From Streptomyces sp. Alt3 (GTDB taxonomy: Bacteria; Actinomycetota; Actinomycetes; Streptomycetales; Streptomycetaceae), in assembly GCF_030719215.1 (NCBI RefSeq), contig NZ_CP120983.1, positions 6,572,001 to 6,636,000 on the forward strand: a stretch of DNA of 64,000 bases, written 5' to 3'. Shown piece after piece: positions 31,618-40,666 of the stretch. Position numbers and translations under genes: made by a program. The notes beneath the pieces are model-generated. The model ran no database searches, was not told the origin of the DNA, and saw only the letters and a program-made list of their open reading frames with translations. Positions within the stretch are counted from its first letter, which is position 1, and every line of letters begins with the position of its first letter.

Positions 31618-33894
31618 ATGACTGGCCCCGCGGTCCCGTTCCGCGAAATCGTTCTGAAGGTTCACAGCAGGTGTGACCTCGCCTGCGATCATTGCTATGT
31701 CTACGAACATGCGGATCAGAGCTGGAGAACCCGGCCCAAGACGGTTTCTGATCGCGTCATCGCCAGGACTGCCCAGCGCCTCGCTGAGCACGCAAAGACA
31801 CACGCACTGCCCTCCGTGTCAGTGATCCTGCACGGAGGGGAGCCTCTGCTGGCGGGCCCCGCCCGCCTTCGCCGGGTCTGCGAGGAGTTCGGCTCCGCAC
31901 TGTCGGGTGTGGCCGACCTCGACCTCCGGATCCACACCAACGGCCTTCAGCTCAGCCCCCGGTACCTGGACCTCTTCGACGAGTTCGGCGTCAAGGTGGG
32001 GATCTCCCTCGACGGCGACCGCGCGGCCAACGACCGCCACCGGCGTTTCGCCGACGGGCGCAGCAGCCATCCCCTCGTGCTCAAGGCTGTCGAGCTGCTC
32101 CGGGAGGACCGCTACCGCCACCTCAACCTCGGGCTCCTGTGCACCGTCGACATCGAGAACGATCCGCACGCGGTGCTGGACGCCCTGGTCGCGCTCGACC
32201 CCCCGCTCATCGACTTCCTCCTCCCGCACGCCACATGGGACGATCCGCCGCCCCGTCCCGACGGATCGCCCACGGCCTACGCGAAGTGGCTCCTCGCGGT
32301 GTTCGACCGCTGGCAGGAGGAAGGCAGCCCCGTGCCGGTGCGCCTGTTCTCCTCGGTGCTCTCGACGCTGAGCGGCGGCCCCAGCCTCACGGAGTCCCTC
32401 GGACTCGCCCCCACGGATCTGGTGGTCGTCGAGACGGACGGCCAGCTGGAGCAGGTCGACTCCCTCAAGAGCGCCTACGAGGGCGCGGCAGCCACCGGAT
32501 TCGACGTCTTCGAGCACTCCTTCGACGATGTCGCCGCCCATCCCGGGGTCCGGGCGAGGCAGCTCGGCCTGGCCGGGGTCAGCGAGACGTGCCGCAGGTG
32601 CCCCGTCGTGCGCTCCTGCGGCGGAGGGCTCTACACGCATCGGTACAGCTCTGCGGGGGACTTCGACAATCCGTCCGTCTACTGCGCCGACCTCGAGGCG
32701 CTCGTCCGGGGTATCGACGCGCGCACCCGTGCGGCCATCGTGTCCCCGGCGTTGACCGAACGGCGTGAACTGGCCGCCGAGCAGCACGACCTGACCCGTA
32801 CTCTCCTCGCCGGTCTCCACGATGCCCTGGACGGCCGTGGTGGTGCCCGGTGGGACGAGGCGTGGGGGCTCGCGGGCGTTCTGGAGTCCTCGGGAGAGGG
32901 CGCCGCCGGTCTCGATCACGTCCTGGCACACCCGTACACGCGTACCTGGCTGCTGGACGTTCTGGAGGGGCTGCACGCGGAGCGGCCCGAGGCGGTCGGC
33001 CAGGCCTTGCGTCTCCCGGCGTACGTGGCTGCCGCCGCGGTGCGCTCCGGCCTCGATCTGGAGGTGCCGGCGGACTACCGGGACGGCAGGCTCTTCCTCC
33101 CCACGATCGGCGAGCTCCGACTCGCGGGGCCCGGGGAGACCGGCCGGGCCCGGGTGCGTGCCGTCGGAGGGGAGTTCTCGGTCCGGCGGGAAGGCGGCGG
33201 TGAGTGGATCGTCCCGAGGGGGGCGGACAGTCCCGGCTGGCTCCCGGTGCGGTACATCGTCGCGGGGAGCGCGCCTGGGTTCGCCCTCGACGACCTGGAC
33301 CCGTACCGGGACTGCTTCGAGGCGCCGGCCGCCCCGCGCCTGGGCGGGACGGACGCGGAAGCCTGGAGCCGGGCCGTCGGCAGGGCTTGGGAGCTGCTTG
33401 AGCGGGGTGCTCCGCAGCAGGCCGCGGAGGCCGCGGGGAGCCTGACCACGCTGACCCCGCTGCTCGCCGGTCGCAACGCGCAGCGTCCGCACGGCTACGG
33501 GACCGTCGGGCTCGTGATGACGGAGGACGGCGAGGAGCTCGCCGTCTCATTGCTGCGGGGTCTGCGACGGACGAGGCTGCGGGCCCTGCTCGACGTCACG
33601 GACCTTTACGCGTTGGACGGGGCCTGGGAGTATCGGCTGCCCTGGGAGCGGAATACAAAGGTCCCCTTTTCCGGTCTTCTGGCCGGCACACACGAACGTG
33701 TGGGACTTTCCTTTCTCGTCCCCCGATTCATGGACGGTGTGTCAGAGGCACTCGACATGATGGACTCGGCGGCCGAGCCGACCGTCGGAGGAATGCGGCT
33801 GCTGAAGTCCCTGCGCGACGAGGTGAGAGGTGTACATGGGACAAGTGGGATGAACGTCCTCATGAATGCCGTGGATCACGAACCTGTTCGATGA
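31618..33894 (+). CDS. fxsB: Radical SAM/SPASM cyclophane synthase FxsB with a degenerate C-terminal HExxH-type domain
   Basis: 758 residues. C19-x3-C23-x2-C26 in SRCDLACDHCYVYEH binds the SAM [4Fe-4S] cluster. HGGEPL is the SAM-binding GGE block. The SPASM region (SETCRRCPVVRSCGGGLYTHRY ... VYCADLE) binds auxiliary clusters. From about 450 the protein continues as the fused mod_HExxH-type domain, recognisable by ALLDVTDLY...PWERNTKVPFSGLLAGTHERVGL. At the position of the expected H-E-x-x-H (residues about 646-650) the sequence is RGLRR, so the metal site is lost. FxsB enzymes install three-residue cyclophanes. Confidence 0.9.
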   Translation: MTGPAVPFREIVLKVHSRCDLACDHCYVYEHADQSWRTRPKTVSDRVIARTAQRLAEHAKTHALPSVSVILHGGEPLLAGPARLRRVCEEFGSALSGVADLDLRIHTNGLQLSPRYLDLFDEFGVKVGISLDGDRAANDRHRRFADGRSSHPLVLKAVELLREDRYRHLNLGLLCTVDIENDPHAVLDALVALDPPLIDFLLPHATWDDPPPRPDGSPTAYAKWLLAVFDRWQEEGSPVPVRLFSSVLSTLSGGPSLTESLGLAPTDLVVVETDGQLEQVDSLKSAYEGAAATGFDVFEHSFDDVAAHPGVRARQLGLAGVSETCRRCPVVRSCGGGLYTHRYSSAGDFDNPSVYCADLEALVRGIDARTRAAIVSPALTERRELAAEQHDLTRTLLAGLHDALDGRGGARWDEAWGLAGVLESSGEGAAGLDHVLAHPYTRTWLLDVLEGLHAERPEAVGQALRLPAYVAAAAVRSGLDLEVPADYRDGRLFLPTIGELRLAGPGETGRARVRAVGGEFSVRREGGGEWIVPRGADSPGWLPVRYIVAGSAPGFALDDLDPYRDCFEAPAAPRLGGTDAEAWSRAVGRAWELLERGAPQQAAEAAGSLTTLTPLLAGRNAQRPHGYGTVGLVMTEDGEELAVSLLRGLRRTRLRALLDVTDLYALDGAWEYRLPWERNTKVPFSGLLAGTHERVGLSFLVPRFMDGVSEALDMMDSAAEPTVGGMRLLKSLRDEVRGVHGTSGMNVLMNAVDHEPVR

Positions 33895-34044
33895 ATCCTG
33901 GGTATGGATGACTGAAAAGCGGCGTTGATTGACCGAACGCCATGGGGGTGGAGCACAGTCCGCTCCGGAATGATGAATTCGCTCGCACCCTCTCCACAGT
34001 CCTGGGACGCGGGTGCTCACACAGGACGGGGGTCGTGTGCACGC

Positions 34045-35346
34045 ATGATGCAACAGCGAGCGGACCATCGGCCGTACTTTTTTCTGAGCTACGCGCATAC
34101 ACCGGGGTACGGCGGTGGATCGGACCCAGACATGTGGGTCGAACGGCTATTCCAAGATCTTTGCGGTCATGTGATGGCCATGACCAATCTCCCCGCGGGA
34201 TCGCCGGCCGGTTTCATGGACCGGGAAATACGCTCCGGTGAGGGCTGGTCCGAGCGGCTGGGTAACGTCCTGGCCAACTGCCGGGTCTTCGTACCGCTGT
34301 TCTCGCCACGCTATTTCGCCAGCGAGATGTGCGGCAAGGAGTGGTACGCCTTCGAACAGCGCGCCATCCATCACAGAGCCCGGTCGAACCAGCCGGCAGA
34401 GGCCATCGTGCCCGCACTCTGGGTGCCGGTACAGCCGAGCCAACTCCCCGGGCCGGCCGAGCGGTTACAGTTCAATCACCGAGACTTCGGAGACCGCTAC
34501 GTCAGCGACGGACTCTACGGGCTGATCAAGCTCACGCTGTTCGCGCAGGATTACGAACAAGCGGTCTACCACCTGGCCAAACGCATCGTCCATGTCGCCG
34601 ACACCGTGCAGATCGGCTCGGGCAGACCGCTCGACTTCCGTCTCGTGCCCAGCGCGTTCGGGGCCCCGGGGAGCGGGGCGGGAGCTCCGAGGCCCATGCG
34701 GATCACCATCGCCGCGCCGACCCGCCACGATCTGCCGGAAGGCCGCAACCCCGAGTACTACGGCGACAACCCGCAGGAGTGGAACCCCTACCACCCGGCG
34801 GCGGCCAGACCGCTGGCCTACGTCGCCGAGGAGCTGGTGCGCTCCCTCAACTACCAGGCCGTCGTCACGTCCTTCGACGAGGAGCCGGGGCAGCGCGAGG
34901 GCAAGCAGCCGCCCAGCACCCCCGAGATCCTGCTGGTCGACCGCTGGGCACTGCAGGACGAGGACCTGAGACGGCGGCTCGCCGCCTTCGACCGGGAGAA
35001 CCGGCCCTGGGTGACCATGGTCGTCCCCTGGTGCAGGGACGACCACCAGAGCAGGGCGGCCGAGGCCGAACTGACCGAGAAACTCGAACAGACGATGCCG
35101 GTCAAGATGCGGCAGGGGCGGGCCTTCTGCCGTGTCGCGGCCAAGGGGGTACCCAGCATGGAGGCGTTCGGCCAGATTCTTCCCCAGGTGGTCGAGGTGG
35201 CCGCCCAGCAGTATCTGAGGCACGCCACGGTCTATCCGCCGGCCGGCGGCCGGCACAGCGAACGGACGCGACTGATGGGGCCCATGGGCAGCACACAGTT
35301 CATACCCGACATGCACGACCCTGCGATGGATGCGGAGGACGTATGA
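34045..35346 (+). CDS. fxsC: TIR-like protein FxsC
   Basis: 433 residues starting MMQQRADHRPYFFLSYAH. YFFLSYAHTPG (first strand and A-loop of the TIR-like fold), FMDREIRSGEGWSERLGNVLANCRVFVPLFSPRYFASEMCGKEWYAF and ALWVPV follow the TIR/FxsC N-terminal pattern. A second alpha/beta segment (EILLVDRWALQDEDLRRRLAAFDRENRPWVTMVVPW) is the FxsC C-terminal domain. TIR domains either signal or cleave NAD+. The ATG at 34045 is supported by a GGGGGT tract upstream. The stop overlaps the fxsT ATG (ATGA), so the two are coupled. Confidence 0.88.
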   Translation: MMQQRADHRPYFFLSYAHTPGYGGGSDPDMWVERLFQDLCGHVMAMTNLPAGSPAGFMDREIRSGEGWSERLGNVLANCRVFVPLFSPRYFASEMCGKEWYAFEQRAIHHRARSNQPAEAIVPALWVPVQPSQLPGPAERLQFNHRDFGDRYVSDGLYGLIKLTLFAQDYEQAVYHLAKRIVHVADTVQIGSGRPLDFRLVPSAFGAPGSGAGAPRPMRITIAAPTRHDLPEGRNPEYYGDNPQEWNPYHPAAARPLAYVAEELVRSLNYQAVVTSFDEEPGQREGKQPPSTPEILLVDRWALQDEDLRRRLAAFDRENRPWVTMVVPWCRDDHQSRAAEAELTEKLEQTMPVKMRQGRAFCRVAAKGVPSMEAFGQILPQVVEVAAQQYLRHATVYPPAGGRHSERTRLMGPMGSTQFIPDMHDPAMDAEDV

Positions 35347-38300
35347 CAGCCGGTCGTGACGGGCGCGTCGTCACTTTCTACTCGTACAAGGGCGGCACCG
35401 GGCGCACCATGGCCCTGGCCAACACCGCCTGGATCCTCGCGGCCAACGGCAAGCGGGTGCTGGCCGTCGACTGGGACCTGGAGGCCCCCGGGCTCCACCG
35501 GTTCTTCCACCCCTTCCTCGACCCCTCGACGCTCGGCGCCACCACCGGCGTGATCGACCTGATCACCGAATACGCCTGGGCGGCGACCAACCCCGCCCAG
35601 CGGGCGGACGACTGGCACCGCGACTACGCCCGCATCCAGCCGCACGCGGTCTCGCTCACCCCCGAGGCGCTCGGCTGGGAGTTCCCGCGGGGCGGAACCC
35701 TCGACTTCGTCTCGGCCGGACGGCAGAACCGCGAGTACTCCGCCACCGTCTCCACCTTCGACTGGGACAACTTCTACGACCGGCTCGGCGGAGGGCTCTT
35801 CTTCGACGCCCTGCGTGACGACATGAAGGCCAACTACGACTACGTCCTCATCGACAGCCGCACCGGCCTCAGCGACATCGCCGACATCTGCACCGTCCAC
35901 CTCCCTGACGTGCTCGTCGACTGCTTCACCCTCAGCGACCAGTCCATCGACGGCGCGGCCTCGGTCGCCCGGCAGATCGCCGAGCGCTACACCGGACGGC
36001 CCATCTCCATCTTCCCCGTCCCGATGCGCATCGACGAGGGCGAGAAGGAGAAGGCGGACGCCGGCCGCGCGCTGGCCCGGCTGAAGTTCGACCGGCTGCC
36101 CCGCGACCTGTCCGGTGACGAACTGACCGCCTACTGGGGTGCGGTCGAGATTCCCTACCGCCCCTACTACGCGTACGAGGAGACCCTCGCCACCTTCGGT
36201 GACGAGGCGGGTCTCAGCAACTCCCTCCTGTCCGCCTTCGAGCGCCTCACCGCCGTCGTCACCCAGCAGGAGATCACCTCGATGCCTCAGGTGAGCGAGG
36301 AGGTCAGGCTGCGCATCCGCGACGCCTTCACCAGGCGAAGGCCCTCGCTCCCCGCCGATCTCTTCCTCAGTTACGTGGCCGAGAACCGCATGTGGGCCGA
36401 CTGGGTCGAATCGGTCCTCGCCCGTGCGGGCTTCCGGGTGGTGCCCCGCGACGTCTCCGCCGATACCGGTCCCGTGGACGCCACGCAGGTGGCCGAGACC
36501 GCGACCCGTACGGTCGTCCTGCTCTCCAGCGCCTACCTCAAGTCCCAGCGGGCCGTGAACCTGTGGGAGAGGGCGGTCTCCGAGGATCCCGGTGGCGGCC
36601 GGCGCCAGCTGCTGCCGCTCAGGGTCAGCGACGTCCGGCTGTCCGCGCCGTACATCGACCGCAACCCGGTCGACCTGTTCCGGCTCGACGAGGTCCACGC
36701 CACCACAGCCTTGATGCGCGCCCTGGACCGGCCTGTGCAGCTCGGCGACGGGATGTCACCCGGTCCCCGTTTCCCCGGCACCGTGCCCCGGATCTGGAAC
36801 GCCCCGCCCCGCAACCCGGGCTTCACCGGCCGCTCCCTGGTCCTGGAGCGGATGCGCGATCAGCTCGGCGGAGGCATGGCCGTCGTGCTGCCCCAGCCGC
36901 AGACGCTGTACGGCCTGGGCGGGGTCGGCAAGACACAGGTGGCCCTGGAGTACGTACACCGCTTCATGGCCGACTACGACCTGGTGTGGTGGATATCCTC
37001 CGAGCAGATCGACGACGTGGTGGCCAGCCTCGCCGAGCTCGCCGTACGGCTCGGGGCCCAGGGCGGCGACGACATGGCGGCCGCTTCCCAGGAGGCCGTG
37101 GACCTGCTGCGGCGGGGGGTGCCGTCGGAACGCTGGCTGCTGGTGTTCGACAACGCGGACGACCCCGAACGCCTCAGCCGTTACTTCCCGCAGGGCGGCT
37201 CGGGCCACATCCTGGTCACTTCCAGGAACCAGACCTGGTCCCAGCACGGTGACGCACTGCCCGTCGACGTCTTCCTGCGGGAGGAGTCGATCGAGCACCT
37301 CCAGCGCCGCGCGCCGGGGCTGAGCGACGAGGACGCGGCCCAGGTGGCCACGGCTGTCGGCGACCTGCCGCTCGCTGTCGAGCAGGCGGCGGCCTGGATC
37401 GCGGAGACCGCCACCCCCATCGACACCTACCTCGAGCAACTGGCCCGTCAGGCCCCGCAGGTCCTCGCGCTGAACCAGCCCGCCGGCTACCCGGAGCCCG
37501 TCGCGGCCACCTGGAACATCTCGATCGAGCGCCTCAAGGAGAGGTCGCCGGCCGCCGTGCGGCTGCTCCAGCTCTGCGCGTTCTTCGCGCCCGAGCCGAT
37601 CTCCGCCAATCTCCTCTACAGCAAGGAGATGATCGAGGCACTGAAGCCGTACGACGCCTCGCTCCAGGAGAAGCTGGTGCTGGGCCGGGTCATCCGGGAG
37701 ATCGGCCGCTTCGCCCTCGCCAAGGTCGACCAGGTCTCGAACTCCATCCAGGTGCACCGCCTGGTGCAGGCGGTGATCAGGGCCCAGCTCGACGAGGAGG
37801 AGCAGCGCGAGGCCCGCCACGTCGTCCACCGCATCCTGGCGGGTGCCAGGCCCGACGACGACGAGCCGATCGACAACCCGGAGACCTGGCCGCGTTTCGC
37901 CACGATCTGGCCGCACCTCGGACCGTCGGACGCGCGCAACTGCAGGGAACCGGAGACCCGCAGGCTGCTGATAGACCGGGTGCGCTACCTGTGGAAGCGG
38001 GGAGACGTCCGGACAGCGGGCCGGCTCGGGGACGAGCTCCGCGACACCTGGCGGGACATGCTGGGAAACCAGGACCTGCAGTACCTCTACCTCTGCTTCC
38101 ACCTCTCCAACATCCTGCGGACCCGCGGCCGGTTCGTGGAGGCCAAGGAGCTCGACGAGGTGACTCTCGGCCGGCAGCGGGAGGTGCTGGGGCCGGAGCA
38201 TCCACACACGTACATGACCACCAGCAGCCTGGCCATCGACCTGGGGCTGCTCGGTGACTACGCCAGGGCGATCGAGCTGGCGACCGCTGCGCACGAGGGA

Positions 38301-39275
38301 TTCAGCCAGATCTTCCACGACCGGCACCCCCGTACGCTGGCCGCGGCCAACAACCTGGCGCTGAACCTGCGCAGCGTCGGGCAGTACGCGCGCGCCCGGG
38401 AGATCGACCAGGACGTCTACGACCTGAGGTCCGAGGTCCTGGGCCCCGAGCACCCCTACAGCCTCTCCTCCGCCATGTCGCTCGCCCGTGACCTGCGCGA
38501 GGTGGGGCGGTACGAGGACTCGGTGGGGCTCCTCAGCCGGACGTACGACTCCTACAAGGCCACGCTCGGCCGGACCTACCCCACCACGCTCAGCGCCGCC
38601 AAGAGCCTGGCGGTCTCCCTGCGCAGGGCGGGGCAGCTGGAGGACGCGCGCAGACTGACGGTGGCCACCCGGGCCAGGTACCGGGCCAAGTACACCGTCG
38701 CCAACCCCGACTCGCTCGCCTGCGACCTCAACATGGCGGCCGACCTGTTCGCCGCGGGGGAGACCGCCGAGGCCAGGGACGCCGCGCAGGAGGTGGTGGA
38801 CCAGTACATGAAGGTGCCGGGGGAGCAGCACCCCTACACCCTCGCCGCGCAGAACAACCTCGGCGTCTACCTCTCGGGGACCGGGGCGCCCGTGGAGGCG
38901 GAGAAGCTGCTGACGCGGGTGGTCGCCTCCATGCGCGAGGTGTTCGGACGGGAGCACCCGAACACGCTGTTCTCGGTGATGAACCTGGCCAACGCCACAG
39001 CCGACCGGGGGGAGTTCGGGATCGTACTGGAGACGGAGCGCACGGTGGCGGGTCAACTGAGGGAGGTGCTCGGAGCGCACCATCCGGAGACCCTCGCCAT
39101 GACCTCGAACCTCGCGGTCACGCTCGACGCGATGGGACGCCAGGACGAGGCGCTGAGGCTGCGGGCGGAGACCGGTGACGAGCTGGCGCGTCAGCTCGGC
39201 GACGATCATCCGCTGACCCGGATAGCGCGGGACGAGCGGAGGTTCCGGCGGGAACTGGAGCCGATGTCGCTGTGA
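35343..39275 (+). CDS. fxsT: FxsT: MinD-like ATPase, TIR-like, NB-ARC and TPR protein of the FxSxx-COOH system
   Basis: 1310 residues. Residues 10-330 are MinD/ParA-like with the deviant Walker A KGGTGRT at 16-22. A TIR-like segment begins at about 338 (DLFLSYVAENRMWADWVESVLARAGF). An NB-ARC STAND ATPase has its P-loop GLGGVGKT at about 524 and WLLVFDNAD as Walker B. From about 910 to 1300 lie tetratricopeptide repeats of the kinesin-light-chain type (LGPEHPHTYMTTSSLAIDL and similar, about nine units). The architecture resembles NLR/STAND immune sensors. Presumably the TPRs sense a ligand and activate the TIR/ATPase parts, perhaps together with FxsC. Confidence 0.88.
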   Translation: MTAGRDGRVVTFYSYKGGTGRTMALANTAWILAANGKRVLAVDWDLEAPGLHRFFHPFLDPSTLGATTGVIDLITEYAWAATNPAQRADDWHRDYARIQPHAVSLTPEALGWEFPRGGTLDFVSAGRQNREYSATVSTFDWDNFYDRLGGGLFFDALRDDMKANYDYVLIDSRTGLSDIADICTVHLPDVLVDCFTLSDQSIDGAASVARQIAERYTGRPISIFPVPMRIDEGEKEKADAGRALARLKFDRLPRDLSGDELTAYWGAVEIPYRPYYAYEETLATFGDEAGLSNSLLSAFERLTAVVTQQEITSMPQVSEEVRLRIRDAFTRRRPSLPADLFLSYVAENRMWADWVESVLARAGFRVVPRDVSADTGPVDATQVAETATRTVVLLSSAYLKSQRAVNLWERAVSEDPGGGRRQLLPLRVSDVRLSAPYIDRNPVDLFRLDEVHATTALMRALDRPVQLGDGMSPGPRFPGTVPRIWNAPPRNPGFTGRSLVLERMRDQLGGGMAVVLPQPQTLYGLGGVGKTQVALEYVHRFMADYDLVWWISSEQIDDVVASLAELAVRLGAQGGDDMAAASQEAVDLLRRGVPSERWLLVFDNADDPERLSRYFPQGGSGHILVTSRNQTWSQHGDALPVDVFLREESIEHLQRRAPGLSDEDAAQVATAVGDLPLAVEQAAAWIAETATPIDTYLEQLARQAPQVLALNQPAGYPEPVAATWNISIERLKERSPAAVRLLQLCAFFAPEPISANLLYSKEMIEALKPYDASLQEKLVLGRVIREIGRFALAKVDQVSNSIQVHRLVQAVIRAQLDEEEQREARHVVHRILAGARPDDDEPIDNPETWPRFATIWPHLGPSDARNCREPETRRLLIDRVRYLWKRGDVRTAGRLGDELRDTWRDMLGNQDLQYLYLCFHLSNILRTRGRFVEAKELDEVTLGRQREVLGPEHPHTYMTTSSLAIDLGLLGDYARAIELATAAHEGFSQIFHDRHPRTLAAANNLALNLRSVGQYARAREIDQDVYDLRSEVLGPEHPYSLSSAMSLARDLREVGRYEDSVGLLSRTYDSYKATLGRTYPTTLSAAKSLAVSLRRAGQLEDARRLTVATRARYRAKYTVANPDSLACDLNMAADLFAAGETAEARDAAQEVVDQYMKVPGEQHPYTLAAQNNLGVYLSGTGAPVEAEKLLTRVVASMREVFGREHPNTLFSVMNLANATADRGEFGIVLETERTVAGQLREVLGAHHPETLAMTSNLAVTLDAMGRQDEALRLRAETGDELARQLGDDHPLTRIARDERRFRRELEPMSL

Positions 39276-39278
39276 GAC

Positions 39279-39329
39279 GGAGGTGCCCCGGCCCCCTGGT
39301 CTCTCGGAGCCGGGGACCGGGGCACCTCC
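39279..39329. terminator. Hairpin between fxsT and the convergent hydrolase gene
   Basis: GGAGGTGCCCCGG (39279-39291) pairs perfectly with CCGGGGCACCTCC (39317-39329); the intervening bases can extend the stem. It lies between converging genes. Confidence 0.8.
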
Positions 39330-39336
39330 ATCGGCG

Positions 39337-40269
39337 TCAGCAGGCGGCGGCTTTCCCCGGTTCCCCGTCATCCAGCAACCAGTTGAGGATGTCGGGAAGC
39401 ACGGACAGCGCGTCGAAGTGCGCTGCCGCCGGTTCCAGCACGGCGGTGGCGCCCGGGATCTGTTCGGCCAGCCAGCGGGAGTGGCCCACGGGGGAGAACA
39501 CGTCCTTGACGCCGTGCCACAGCATCACCGGGCACGTGATGTCCGCGGGGTCGAACCCCCACGGCCTGCAGAAGGCGAGAGCGTCGTCGATCCATCCGTA
39601 CGCCGACGTGCGCAGCCCCTCACGGAAGTTGGCGAGCAGCATGGTGCGGATACCGGCGTCGTTGACCACGGTCCGGTCGGAGTCCGTCAGCTCCCGGCGA
39701 AGGTCGTCAAGGAGCCGGACCGGGTTCTGCCGGATCTCCGCCGAGCGACTGATGAAGGACTCCGCCAGCCCGTCCGGATCCGCCACGGCCCGGGAGTAGG
39801 CGAGTACGTTCGACGCGGCCATCCCGTCGAACCAGTCGAGTCCTTCGGCGTCCCTGGGGGCCAGACTGACCAGAGCCGCGCTCCTGGTGACCCGGTCCGG
39901 CATCAGTGCGGCGCAGGCAAGTGCGTGCGGGGCGCCGCCCGAGCGGCCGACCACCGCGAAGCGCTCCAGGCCGAGCGAGTCGGCGATCGCCCGTACGTCC
40001 TCGATGACGTCCCTCACCCTGCGTCCCGGCAGCCGGTCGGATCCGCCGTACCCCGGTCGGTCGTAGCTGATCAGCTGCATCCTCCGCTGGTAGAGGACCA
40101 TCCCGCGCGGAGCGGGACCCAGCCGGCTGCCGGGCATGCCGTGCAGGAGGAACACCGGTCTGCCTCGGGGGTCCCCCTGACGCTCGACCAGCAGATGCCG
40201 TCCGTCCGCCACGCGCACCCGACTTCGCACGCCGCTCCTCCGCTCGGTCATCCCACCCGTACCGGGCAT
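39337..40269 (-). CDS. Alpha/beta-hydrolase fold protein
   Basis: 310 residues. LLHGMPGSRLG (oxyanion HG block), VGRSGGAPHALACA (nucleophile elbow G-R-S-G-G), WHGVKDVFSP (acid Asp) and AAHFDAL (catalytic His) give a complete triad. No signal peptide, so cytosolic; substrate unknown. The ATG at 40269 has AAAGGG six bases upstream; a later ATG at 40251 (MTERRSG) is also possible. It is convergent with fxsT, so it is not part of that operon. Confidence 0.85.
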   Translation of the reverse strand: MPGTGGMTERRSGVRSRVRVADGRHLLVERQGDPRGRPVFLLHGMPGSRLGPAPRGMVLYQRRMQLISYDRPGYGGSDRLPGRRVRDVIEDVRAIADSLGLERFAVVGRSGGAPHALACAALMPDRVTRSAALVSLAPRDAEGLDWFDGMAASNVLAYSRAVADPDGLAESFISRSAEIRQNPVRLLDDLRRELTDSDRTVVNDAGIRTMLLANFREGLRTSAYGWIDDALAFCRPWGFDPADITCPVMLWHGVKDVFSPVGHSRWLAEQIPGATAVLEPAAAHFDALSVLPDILNWLLDDGEPGKAAAC

Positions 40270-40666
40270 CAACTGCCCTTTGTGTGCTGCCAGTTCGATG
40301 ATGACCTATCGGAAGCGATACCGGCACTCCCTGTCGGAACGCGCCGGTGGTGTTCGGGACGTTCGGAGGCACTCGGTGGCGTTCGGCTTCAGGAACGCTC
40401 TCCGCGACATCCGGACTCCATGCGCGATTACAGGACAGGACTAGTCCTCACCCGCTGCCGCCCACCCGTTGCACCGGGTGTTCGCAATCGGAACCGACGT
40501 GGCGGGACGCCCGGGTTGTGAACGCCTCGCGGGTGAAGCGTCGTCGTCGTGTGCGCGTCCGGAAGTCGACCTTGTGTGCTATCGGCCGCATCGGAATAGT
40601 GGGCGCCCCATCCTCCGTGTTCCGGACACCCCACTTGTCCGTGCACGGCCCCACAGGAGGTCGAAG
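40270..40666. other. 397-bp intergenic region between hydrolase and SGPD-like protease genes
   Basis: No supported gene. It must contain promoters for both divergent genes. The middle is less GC-rich, and GTGCTATCGGCCGCATCGGAATAG-like sequence near 40577-40600 partly resembles the inverted-repeat element upstream of the SGPB-like gene. Confidence 0.45.

Noticed and set aside
33895..34044. An upstream start for fxsC at 33925
   Set aside because: The extra 40 residues have no TIR-like sequence, while MMQQRADHRPYFFLSYAH at 34045 begins right at the domain as in FxsC proteins.
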